DNA of 8,111 nucleotides, taken from contig JBDHTO010000058.1 in the NCBI GenBank assembly GCA_039808665.1, positions 1-8,111 of the forward strand, in the 5' to 3' direction. The stretch is from JBDHTO01 sp039808665 (lineage in GTDB: Bacteria; Pseudomonadota; Alphaproteobacteria; Paracaedibacterales; JAKBAR01). Both the position numbers and the translations under genes were made by a program. Below are positions 1 through 5,693 of the stretch, piece after piece; the stretch's first letter is position 1, and each line of letters opens with the position of its first letter. The notes beneath the pieces are model-generated. The model saw only the letters and a program-made list of their open reading frames with translations, made no database searches and was not told the DNA's origin.

Positions 1-1261
1 GTGTGGTCCGACCGTTTATGATTTTGCCCACATTGGTAACGCGCGTCCTGTGATCGTTTTTGATGTGCTTTTTCGTTTGCTGCAAAACTTATACCCAAAA
101 GTCACCTATGTCAGAAATATCACGGATGTGGACGACAAAATTAATGCTGCAGCCAAAGCATCGGGTGAATCTATTTACGAGATTACAAAGCGTACAACCG
201 ACGCCTATCACGAGGATATGAGGGCACTTTTCGCACTTTCTCCAACCCTTGAGCCCCGGGCAACAGAGCATATTCAAGAGATGCTCGATATGATCAAAAT
301 ACTTATTCAAAAAGGATTTGCTTATGAAGCGGAGGGGCATGTCCTTTTTAGGCGAAAATCCTTTCAAAAATATGGACATCTTTCAAGGCGTACACTCGAT
401 GATATGATTCACGGTGCACGTGTTGAAGTGGCTCCTTACAAGGAAGATCCCGCAGATTTTGTTTTGTGGAAACCATCAAAGGAAGATGAACCAGGATGGG
501 CAAGTGATTATGGATATGGCCGTCCCGGCTGGCATATTGAATGCTCTGCCATGAGCAAAAAATATCTCTCTGAAGAGTTTGATATTCATGGGGGTGGTGT
601 TGATCTTGTCTTCCCTCATCATGAAAATGAAATTGCGCAAAGTTGTGCCGCCCACGATACAGAAATCATGGCCAAATATTGGCTTCATAATGGTCATTTG
701 ATGGTGGGTGGAGCCAAGATGTCCAAATCTCTGGGCAATTTTTTGACTGTACGTGATCTTCTTCAGAACTATCAGGGTGAAGTCATTCGTTTTGCCTTTC
801 TTCAAACCCATTACAGGCAACCCCTTGATTTTCATGATGATACGTTGACCCATGCAAAATCTGTGTTGGATCGTTTTTATTTGGCCCTTTCAGAAGTGGA
901 AGAAATACCGGACACATCTCCAAACCCATCTGTGATGGAGGCCATTTCGGATGATCTCAATACACCTCTTGCAATGAGTTATCTTTTTGAGCTTTTGAAT
1001 CAGTATCACAAGAGTAAAGATGCGCACATTCTTGGCCAGATAAAGGCTTCTGGTGATCTCCTTGGACTTTTTCAGCAAGCTCCCAAAACATATCTATGCG
1101 GTCAATTGGATGAGGCTTGCATTCAGGCAATGATTGAAAAACGTGCCAATGCTAAAAAGAATCGAGATTTTGCTCTTGCCGATCAAATTCGCTCGGAGTT
1201 AGAGGGGATGGGGATTATCCTAGAAGATCTTCCCACAGGCACCCGTTGGCGAAAGTCTTAA
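1..1261 (+). CDS. cysS: Cysteinyl-tRNA synthetase, 5'-truncated by the window edge
   Basis: Class I aminoacyl-tRNA synthetase that charges tRNA-Cys with cysteine in the cytoplasm. The reading frame is open from base 2, where it begins CGPTVYDFAHIGNARP, so the true start and roughly the first 20-30 residues lie outside the window. The GTG at 50 is an internal valine codon, not a start. The HIGH-type ATP signature is HIGN (bases 29-40) and the second signature KMSKS is at 716-730. The four zinc ligands of the family are present: Cys at 2-4, Cys at 542-544 in HIECS, and His and Glu in PHHENE near 617-631. The C-terminus LEDLPTGTRWRKS is the usual end of bacterial CysRS, so the 3' end is intact. 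The next gene follows 74 bases downstream with no clear terminator between, so co-transcription is possible. Confidence 0.97.
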   Translation, partial: CGPTVYDFAHIGNARPVIVFDVLFRLLQNLYPKVTYVRNITDVDDKINAAAKASGESIYEITKRTTDAYHEDMRALFALSPTLEPRATEHIQEMLDMIKILIQKGFAYEAEGHVLFRRKSFQKYGHLSRRTLDDMIHGARVEVAPYKEDPADFVLWKPSKEDEPGWASDYGYGRPGWHIECSAMSKKYLSEEFDIHGGGVDLVFPHHENEIAQSCAAHDTEIMAKYWLHNGHLMVGGAKMSKSLGNFLTVRDLLQNYQGEVIRFAFLQTHYRQPLDFHDDTLTHAKSVLDRFYLALSEVEEIPDTSPNPSVMEAISDDLNTPLAMSYLFELLNQYHKSKDAHILGQIKASGDLLGLFQQAPKTYLCGQLDEACIQAMIEKRANAKKNRDFALADQIRSELEGMGIILEDLPTGTRWRKS

Positions 1262-1335
1262 AACGCTTCTTCTAGATTCTTTTTTGCGCCTTTGATAGTC
1301 TGAGGTTAGGACATCCTTTAATTTTCCTTTCTCCT

Positions 1336-2673
1336 ATGTTGACAACAAAAATTGCAAAAGATTCTATTCCTCTTAAGGTTCGCAGAAAAAAACCATCAAA
1401 AATAGAATCCCTTCTTATCAATGAGTATGGAGATGACGCTGTTTTTCCTGTGCGTACGGGTACAGGGGCTGTGCAATACATATCTTTACCCCTTAAGGAG
1501 GCGAGTTTTTATGGAACACTTTCAAAAAAACTCACGCCTGGACATTATCATTTTGAAAAGGAATCCGATGATTTTGTTAAAGGTGCGGCGCAGAGTTTTA
1601 TGTTGGGTGCTTATTCCTTTAACGCCTTCAAAACATCAAAGCAAAAACCTCATGTGGAAATTTCTGTGTCCAAAGGGGTTCAAGATGCTGTGACGCCTGT
1701 TGTGGAGGCGACGTATCTTGTGCGAGACCTGATTAATATGCCTGCAAATGCTTTGGGACCCAAGGAATTTGAGGAAAAAGTTCGCAGTACCCTTAAACCA
1801 TTTTCCGTGAAAATAACCAGTGTTGAGGGAGAAAAACTTCAAAAGGAATATCCCCTCGTTCACCTTGTGGGGCAGGGGGCAGAGGAGAAGCGCACGCCTC
1901 GCTTTTTGACGATTGAAAGCAAGCCCAGGAGTGCAAAAAAGCACGTTGCTCTTGTGGGGAAGGGCGTTTGTTTCGACTCCGGGGGGCTGAATCTTAAAAA
2001 TGATACGGGTATGTATTATATGAAAAAGGATATGGGGGGAGCAGCGCTTATGCTGGGTCTTGCCTACCTCCTTCTTCTCAAAAAAACAAATTTATCCTTT
2101 ACCCTTTATCTCCCCCTTGTTGAAAATGCTATTGGTTCAAAAGCGATGCGTCCTCTCGATATTGTGAAAAGCAGAAAAGGACTCACCGTTGAGATTGGTA
2201 ATACGGATGCAGAAGGAAGATTAATCCTTGCCGATGCTTTGGCACGTGCGTGTGAAGATAAGCCACACCTTGTGATTGATGCGGCAACACTGACGGGTGC
2301 GGCGCGTATAGCCCTTGGGACAGAAGTTCCAGCCTTTTTTACGAATACGCCCTGGGTAAGTGAAGCCTTTCTACAAGCGGGGGAAAGCGAAGACGATCCA
2401 TCCTGGCAACTGCCCCTTTATCAGCCTTACCGGGATCAACTGAAATCCCTGCACGCAGATATCAAAAACATTGGAAACGGTGGTTATGGTGGAGCGATTA
2501 CGGCGGCTCTTTTTCTCGAAGCTTTTATCGATCACACATGTCCATGGCTTCATTTTGATTTTATGGGATGGAATCTCAGATCGACACATACGGGACCCGA
2601 AGGAGGGGAAGCCATGGGGCTACGTTCCATGTATCAATTGCTGTGTCAGTTCCTTGAGTCTCATCGGAATTAA
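1336..2673 (+). CDS. pepA: Leucyl aminopeptidase, peptidase family M17
   Basis: Cytosolic two-metal aminopeptidase that removes N-terminal residues from peptides; the family works as a hexamer. The protein is 445 residues, slightly shorter than E. coli PepA because the N-terminal non-catalytic domain (about residues 1-120) is reduced. The catalytic domain is complete. VGKGVCFDSGG holds K209 and D214, GLNLK holds K221, MKKDMGG holds D232, and NTDAEGRL holds D291, E293 and R295. These correspond to the metal ligands and catalytic Lys/Arg of bovine and E. coli enzymes. ATG 1336 gives a sensible N-terminus, but the bases before it (CTTTCTCCT) are pyrimidine-rich and offer no Shine-Dalgarno sequence; the nearest purine stretch, near 1301-1311, is too distant. 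The gene lies between cysS and icd, both on the same strand. The symbol is used in the broad M17 sense; a pepB-like subtype cannot be excluded. Confidence 0.95.
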   Translation: MLTTKIAKDSIPLKVRRKKPSKIESLLINEYGDDAVFPVRTGTGAVQYISLPLKEASFYGTLSKKLTPGHYHFEKESDDFVKGAAQSFMLGAYSFNAFKTSKQKPHVEISVSKGVQDAVTPVVEATYLVRDLINMPANALGPKEFEEKVRSTLKPFSVKITSVEGEKLQKEYPLVHLVGQGAEEKRTPRFLTIESKPRSAKKHVALVGKGVCFDSGGLNLKNDTGMYYMKKDMGGAALMLGLAYLLLLKKTNLSFTLYLPLVENAIGSKAMRPLDIVKSRKGLTVEIGNTDAEGRLILADALARACEDKPHLVIDAATLTGAARIALGTEVPAFFTNTPWVSEAFLQAGESEDDPSWQLPLYQPYRDQLKSLHADIKNIGNGGYGGAITAALFLEAFIDHTCPWLHFDFMGWNLRSTHTGPEGGEAMGLRSMYQLLCQFLESHRN

Positions 2674-2711
2674 CGCGTCCAATTCTTCAAAATTTATCAA
2701 TGATTACCCGT

Positions 2712-2740
2712 TTGTTAAGGTTTTTGTTTTAAGCTAGACT
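2712..2740 (+). promoter_or_regulatory. Candidate sigma70-type promoter for icd
   Basis: TTGTTA (2712-2717, 4 of 6 to TTGACA) is separated by 17 bases from TAGACT (2735-2740, 4 of 6 to TATAAT). Initiation would fall near 2747, inside the loop of the hairpin at 2734-2754. A transcript from here would therefore lack the 5' arm of that hairpin and keep the icd ribosome binding site free. Both boxes are weak and this is a pattern match only. Confidence 0.3.
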
Positions 2741-2760
2741 CTTATACGAGCTAGGTTTTT
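2734..2760 (+). terminator. Probable intrinsic terminator of pepA, next to the icd ribosome binding site
   Basis: CTAG (2734-2737) and CTC (2739-2741) pair with GAG (2748-2750) and CTAG (2751-2754). A2738 is bulged, the loop is TTATAC, and T2756-2760 follows after one G. This gives a seven-pair stem plus a short U-run about 60 bases after the pepA stop. The icd Shine-Dalgarno sequence starts at the next base. The stem is modest, so termination may be partial. Confidence 0.5.
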
Positions 2761-2777
2761 AAAGAGGTTACAGGGCT

Positions 2778-4226
2778 ATGTCCAAAACACATACAATTAC
2801 AATAATTAAGGGCGATGGAATTGGTCCCGAGGTTACAAATGCTACCCAAAAAATTATCAACGCCACAGGTGTAAAGATTAATTGGGAAGAGTGTGAAGCG
2901 GGTGCGCAAGTTTTTAAAAAGGGTCTTGCCACGGGTGTGCCCAAGGAAACCATTGATTCCATTGCGCGCAACAAAATCGCCCTCAAAGGACCACTTGAAA
3001 CACCCGTTGGATTTGGTGAAAAAAGTGCAAACGTCACCCTTCGCAAGCTTTTTGAGACCTATGGCAATATTCGCCCTATCCGGGAGATTCCTGGGGTTCC
3101 TTCTCCTTACTCTGGGCGCAATCTTGATTTTGTAATTGTCAGGGAAAATGTGGAAGATCTTTATGCTGGGATTGAACACATGCAAAGTCCTGGTGTGGCT
3201 CAGTGTTTGAAGGTCATTTCCCATAAGGGATCTGAAAAAATTATTCGCCTTGCCTTTGAATTTGCCCGTTCTGAGGGGCGGAAAAAGGTGCACTGTGCAA
3301 CCAAAGCAAACATCATGAAGCTCACAGAAGGGATGATGAAACGTACCTTTGAAGCGGTTGCTAAGGATTATCCTGATATTGAGGCTCAGCACATTATTGT
3401 AGATAACTGTGCCCATATGATGGCAAAACAACCGGAAATGTTTGATGTGATCGTGACCACAAACATGAATGGTGACATTCTCAGTGATCTGGGCTCTGCG
3501 CTTATTGGCGGTCTCGGTTTTGCACCGGGTGCGAACATTGGCGATAATATGGCTATTTTTGAGGCAGTTCATGGATCTGCGCCTAAATACGCGGGAACCA
3601 ATCAAATTAACCCCACAGCGGTGCTTCTTTCAGGTGTGATGATGCTTCGCTATATTGGTGAGTTCGAGGCCGCAAATAGCATTGAGCAGGCACTTTATTG
3701 CACGATTGCGCGGGATGGTTTTGTGACCCGGGATGTGAAGATTGCTGGGAAAGATCCTGTCTCAACAACAACATTCACAGATCAAATTATCAAAAACCTT
3801 GGGCAAAAATATAATGATGAAGTGCGCCCCTATAAACCAATTGGCAAAGTCCATGTTACAGATAGTCCTGTGACGGTTAAACCAACAACGCGTCAAGTTG
3901 TGGGTGTGGATGTGTTTATGGAAACCTCTCGTGCTATGAACGAATTTGGTCCTCATCTTGAAAAAATTGCGGACAAGCATGACCTTAAGCTTAAGCTTAT
4001 CTCGAATCGTGGTGTTAAAGTGTATCCCGTTGATCATGGTCTTGTTCCTGATATGACCGATGTGGCCCGCTGTCGCTTCGTTCCCAAAGATGGTGGAGAT
4101 CTTAAAAACACCGCCCTTCATGGACTTTTGACGGATATTGAAAAAACAGATTGCTGGATGCACATTGAAAAGCTTCAAAAGTTTGATGATGCTCTTGCGT
4201 TTACAAAAGCGCACGGTGAGGATTAA
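2778..4226 (+). CDS. icd: Isocitrate dehydrogenase, long form, NADP-type
   Basis: TCA-cycle enzyme converting isocitrate to 2-oxoglutarate and CO2 in the cytoplasm. At 482 residues it is longer than E. coli Icd (about 416). After the catalytic domain (about 1-345) it carries a C-terminal extension (about 370-482: RQVVGVDVF.., WMHIEKLQ..FD, ending AHGED), as in Thermus and Rickettsia enzymes. Isocitrate and metal residues are visible: S83, N85 and R89 in EKSANVTLRK, R99, R123, Y129, K176, and D233 and D237 in NGDILSD. The family signature runs through NMNGDILSDLGSALIGGLG. HGSAPKYAG has Lys270-Tyr271, the pair that marks NADP preference in E. coli Icd; as I recall it, the Rickettsia form has Asp-Ile there. 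ATG 2778 is supported by AAAGAGG at 2761-2767, ten bases upstream. The gene lies between hairpins on both sides and is probably transcribed alone or with partial read-through. Confidence 0.97.
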   Translation: MSKTHTITIIKGDGIGPEVTNATQKIINATGVKINWEECEAGAQVFKKGLATGVPKETIDSIARNKIALKGPLETPVGFGEKSANVTLRKLFETYGNIRPIREIPGVPSPYSGRNLDFVIVRENVEDLYAGIEHMQSPGVAQCLKVISHKGSEKIIRLAFEFARSEGRKKVHCATKANIMKLTEGMMKRTFEAVAKDYPDIEAQHIIVDNCAHMMAKQPEMFDVIVTTNMNGDILSDLGSALIGGLGFAPGANIGDNMAIFEAVHGSAPKYAGTNQINPTAVLLSGVMMLRYIGEFEAANSIEQALYCTIARDGFVTRDVKIAGKDPVSTTTFTDQIIKNLGQKYNDEVRPYKPIGKVHVTDSPVTVKPTTRQVVGVDVFMETSRAMNEFGPHLEKIADKHDLKLKLISNRGVKVYPVDHGLVPDMTDVARCRFVPKDGGDLKNTALHGLLTDIEKTDCWMHIEKLQKFDDALAFTKAHGED

Positions 4227-4228
4227 TT

Positions 4229-4251
4229 TTACCCCATTAATAAATGGGTAA
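4229..4251 (+). terminator. Possible first terminator hairpin after icd
   Basis: TTACCC plus ATT (4229-4238, one C bulged) pairs with AAT plus GGGTAA (4243-4251) around an AATA loop, starting three bases after the icd stop codon. The stem has nine pairs. The following TCTTTAT is a poor U-tract, so this could be an accessory hairpin or an RNA-stabilising 3' end and not a terminator by itself. Confidence 0.4.
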
Positions 4252-4259
4252 TCTTTATG

Positions 4260-4300
4260 CCCTAGAGTAGGATGAGGACCGTCTTATTCTGGGGTATTTT
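4260..4300 (+). terminator. Intrinsic terminator-like hairpin after icd, abutting the next start codon
   Basis: CCCTAGAGTAGGAT (4260-4273) can pair over all 14 positions with GTCTTATTCTGGGG (4281-4294), counting four G-U wobbles, around a seven-base loop GAGGACC. The U-rich stretch TATTTTTAT follows at 4295-4303. The next gene's ATG is 4304. The last four bases of the 3' arm, GGGG, are also that gene's only ribosome-binding candidate. Confidence 0.6.
4291..4295 (+). promoter_or_regulatory. Ribosome binding site GGGGT inside a hairpin arm
   Basis: GGGGT can pair with the ACCUC of the 16S rRNA tail (one G-U pair) and lies eight bases before ATG 4304. No other purine-rich stretch is suitably placed. 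It forms the 3' base of the 4260-4294 stem, so it would be buried in any transcript reading through from icd. Confidence 0.5.
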
Positions 4301-4303
4301 TAT

Positions 4304-5245
4304 ATGCGTACTTACGCCCTTTTTCTTGTGATGAGCTTTTTGGCGACATCTGCTATTGCGAAGTGTTTTGACTCTGTGGAGGCTCAACCTCAACCCGTAA
4401 AGGCCGAGGATGTTGCTCCCAAAACTCCTCCAGCACCCGTGCCGAACGATCCTGCTGGACCTAAATATACGGTTGCTGGGGCGGCAGATCCTGGGGGGCC
4501 TAAATATAGTGTGACGTCTGTTTCTGGGGCAAAAACGCCTTCCTCAAAAGCTGCAAAAAACTCCAAGGAAATAAAAGTTGTGCACAGCGGGTGCCCAAGG
4601 GAGATTGATGGTGCCCAGGTGAAGGATATTTTCAAGGGATTTAGCTACACAGAGTATGTGGAGGCTGCGAAACAAGGAAATGACCCTATTGCAGGGCCGT
4701 ATGCCAAGGTTTATAGCCAGTATAAGGGAAAAAGTGGTGTTTATTATGACATTTATGCTATTGCCCATGACGAAGATGAGATGGACATGTCCAAAATTGT
4801 TAATATGGATAAGTTAGAAGCAGGAAAGCTTCAGCTTCTCGATAAGGTCGGCGGTTGTGTGTACTATTCCGAAATTCCTCCAGAGGAAACGGAGGGAGAA
4901 AATGAAGATGAGCACGAAGAAGTAATTTTTCTTTTCGTCCAGTCAGATGCTCAAAAACCGATGATTTCAAAGGGCGCTGTTGCCGCAGGTGTGACAGAAG
5001 AAGCGTTGAAAAAAATTTCTTCCGGAAAAGATGATGCCGCAAAAGATGAGGAAAGTGACGACAAAGAAGAAGATGATGCGGATAAAGAAGACAAAGATGA
5101 AGATGAGCAAGACAATAAAAGCAAAAAAGATAAAGATTCAGCTCCTGTAGATGCAAAGGATGATAACGATGACGAGGGGGATTTTGATTTTAGTGGGGGC
5201 CCTTCTTCAGATGAGGATGGCGGGGATGACGACGAGGAGGAGTAA
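4304..5245 (+). CDS. Secreted protein with highly acidic low-complexity tail, unknown function
   Basis: I do not recognise a family. The 313-residue product starts with a signal peptide (MRTYALFLVMSFLATSAIA, probable signal peptidase I cut after A19). A Pro/Ala-rich linker follows (about 25-88) with an imperfect duplicated unit, DPAGPKYTV (49-57) and DPGGPKYSV (62-70). Residues about 90-220 look like a compact globular domain with many aromatic residues. Three cysteines remain after cleavage (C21, C97, C185), enough for one disulfide. Residues 242-313 are low-complexity, with 38 of 72 Asp or Glu plus ten Lys, ending DDDEEE. Export to the periplasm or beyond is inferred. The tail could bind divalent cations or basic partners, or act as an entropic bristle; none of this is shown. 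ATG 4304 is fixed by an in-frame TAG at 4268-4270 and by the signal peptide. It is flanked by a terminator-like hairpin upstream and the rpmB promoter downstream, so it is probably monocistronic. Confidence 0.85.
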   Translation: MRTYALFLVMSFLATSAIAKCFDSVEAQPQPVKAEDVAPKTPPAPVPNDPAGPKYTVAGAADPGGPKYSVTSVSGAKTPSSKAAKNSKEIKVVHSGCPREIDGAQVKDIFKGFSYTEYVEAAKQGNDPIAGPYAKVYSQYKGKSGVYYDIYAIAHDEDEMDMSKIVNMDKLEAGKLQLLDKVGGCVYYSEIPPEETEGENEDEHEEVIFLFVQSDAQKPMISKGAVAAGVTEEALKKISSGKDDAAKDEESDDKEEDDADKEDKDEDEQDNKSKKDKDSAPVDAKDDNDDEGDFDFSGGPSSDEDGGDDDEEE

Positions 5246-5288
5246 GGGGCATATTGCGTAAAAGTCAAAACGCACCTTAAGCTTATTC

Positions 5289-5317
5289 TTGACAGAGGTC
5301 TACTTATCCTCTATAAA
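5289..5317 (+). promoter_or_regulatory. Strong sigma70-type promoter of rpmB
   Basis: A perfect -35 box TTGACA (5289-5294), a 17-base spacer and TATAAA (5312-5317, 5 of 6 to TATAAT) make this the best promoter in the window. Initiation near 5324 would give a leader of about 35 bases before rpmB. It suits a highly expressed ribosomal-protein gene. Confidence 0.85.
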
Positions 5318-5358
5318 AGTGCAAAAGTATTATCATTTCTAGAATTAAAGGTGCAGCT

Positions 5359-5646
5359 ATGACACGCCGTTGTATGGCGACTGGTAAAACAGTCATGACA
5401 GGAAATAATGTAAGCCACGCGAATAACAAAACACGCCGTCGCTTTCTTCCCAATCTTCAATGGAAGAGCCTTCTTTCAGAGATTATGGGTCAAACATATC
5501 GCTTGCGCCTTTCCACAAACGCAATCCGCACGATCGAATTTCATGGCGGGTTGGATGAGTTTTTGATGCGTAGTCATGACTCCAGTCTTGATGGAAAAGT
5601 TCTCAAACTTAAAAAGCTTATTAAGTCACGCAAAGAAGCTGCGTAA
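5359..5646 (+). CDS. rpmB: 50S ribosomal protein bL28
   Basis: Small basic protein of the large ribosomal subunit. The 95-residue sequence starts MTRRCMATGKTVMTGNNVSHANNKTRRRF.. and keeps the family's TGK, VSHANNKT-RRF-PNLQ and RLR-STNA-RTIE-GGLD motifs. The C-terminal half is the alphaproteobacterial form ending in a Lys-rich helix. Only one cysteine (C5) is present, so it is the zinc-free type. ATG 5359 has AAAGG at 5347-5351, seven bases upstream. The gene has its own strong promoter and a perfect terminator, so it is a monocistronic unit; rpmG (bL33) is not adjacent. Confidence 0.98.
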   Translation: MTRRCMATGKTVMTGNNVSHANNKTRRRFLPNLQWKSLLSEIMGQTYRLRLSTNAIRTIEFHGGLDEFLMRSHDSSLDGKVLKLKKLIKSRKEAA

Positions 5647-5665
5647 GCTTTTTTAAAGAAAGGGG

Positions 5666-5691
5666 CCCCTGGTGATTCCAGGGGTTTTTTT
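5666..5691 (+). terminator. Intrinsic terminator of rpmB
   Basis: CCCCTGG (5666-5672) and CCAGGGG (5678-5684) form a perfect seven-pair stem with a TGATT loop, followed by seven T (5685-5691). It starts 20 bases after the rpmB stop and ends two bases before the start codon of the next gene on the same strand. Confidence 0.93.
5681..5685 (+). promoter_or_regulatory. Ribosome binding site GGGGT in the terminator 3' arm
   Basis: The only Shine-Dalgarno candidate suitably spaced (eight bases) before ATG 5694 is GGGGT, whose GGGG is the 3' arm of the rpmB terminator. The stretch GGGGTTTTTTTATATG differs by one base from the one at 4291-4306. A second purine run (AAAGAAAGGGG, about 5655-5665) lies on the other side of the hairpin and is too far away unless the hairpin folds and is bridged. 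Confidence 0.5.
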
Positions 5692-5693
5692 AT

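Noticed and set aside
50..1261. Reading cysS as a complete gene starting at GTG 50
   Set aside because: The same frame continues to base 2 and encodes the conserved CGPTVYDFAHIGNARP, which includes a zinc-ligand Cys and the ATP signature.
2751..3605. Long open frame on the - strand opposite icd (284 residues)
   Set aside because: It lies entirely opposite a fully conserved icd and shows no recognisable motifs, so it is a mirror effect of codon usage.
3981..4000. CTTAAGCTTAAGCTTA tandem repeat within icd
   Set aside because: It encodes alternating Leu-Lys in the conserved extension (LKLKLIS) and follows from codon use.
4304..4366. Secreted acidic protein as a lipoprotein (cysteine at residue 21)
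   Set aside because: The residue before the Cys is Lys (AIAKC), which does not fit a lipobox; AIA followed by K fits a signal peptidase I site better.
4951..5268. Serine-rich frame on the - strand opposite the acidic tail
   Set aside because: It is the complement of Asp/Glu/Lys codon runs; the + frame has a signal peptide, an upstream ribosome site and a coherent domain.
5255..5274. TGCGT...ACGCA hairpin after the acidic protein gene as a terminator
   Set aside because: Only five pairs with a ten-base loop and no U-tract; too weak to call.
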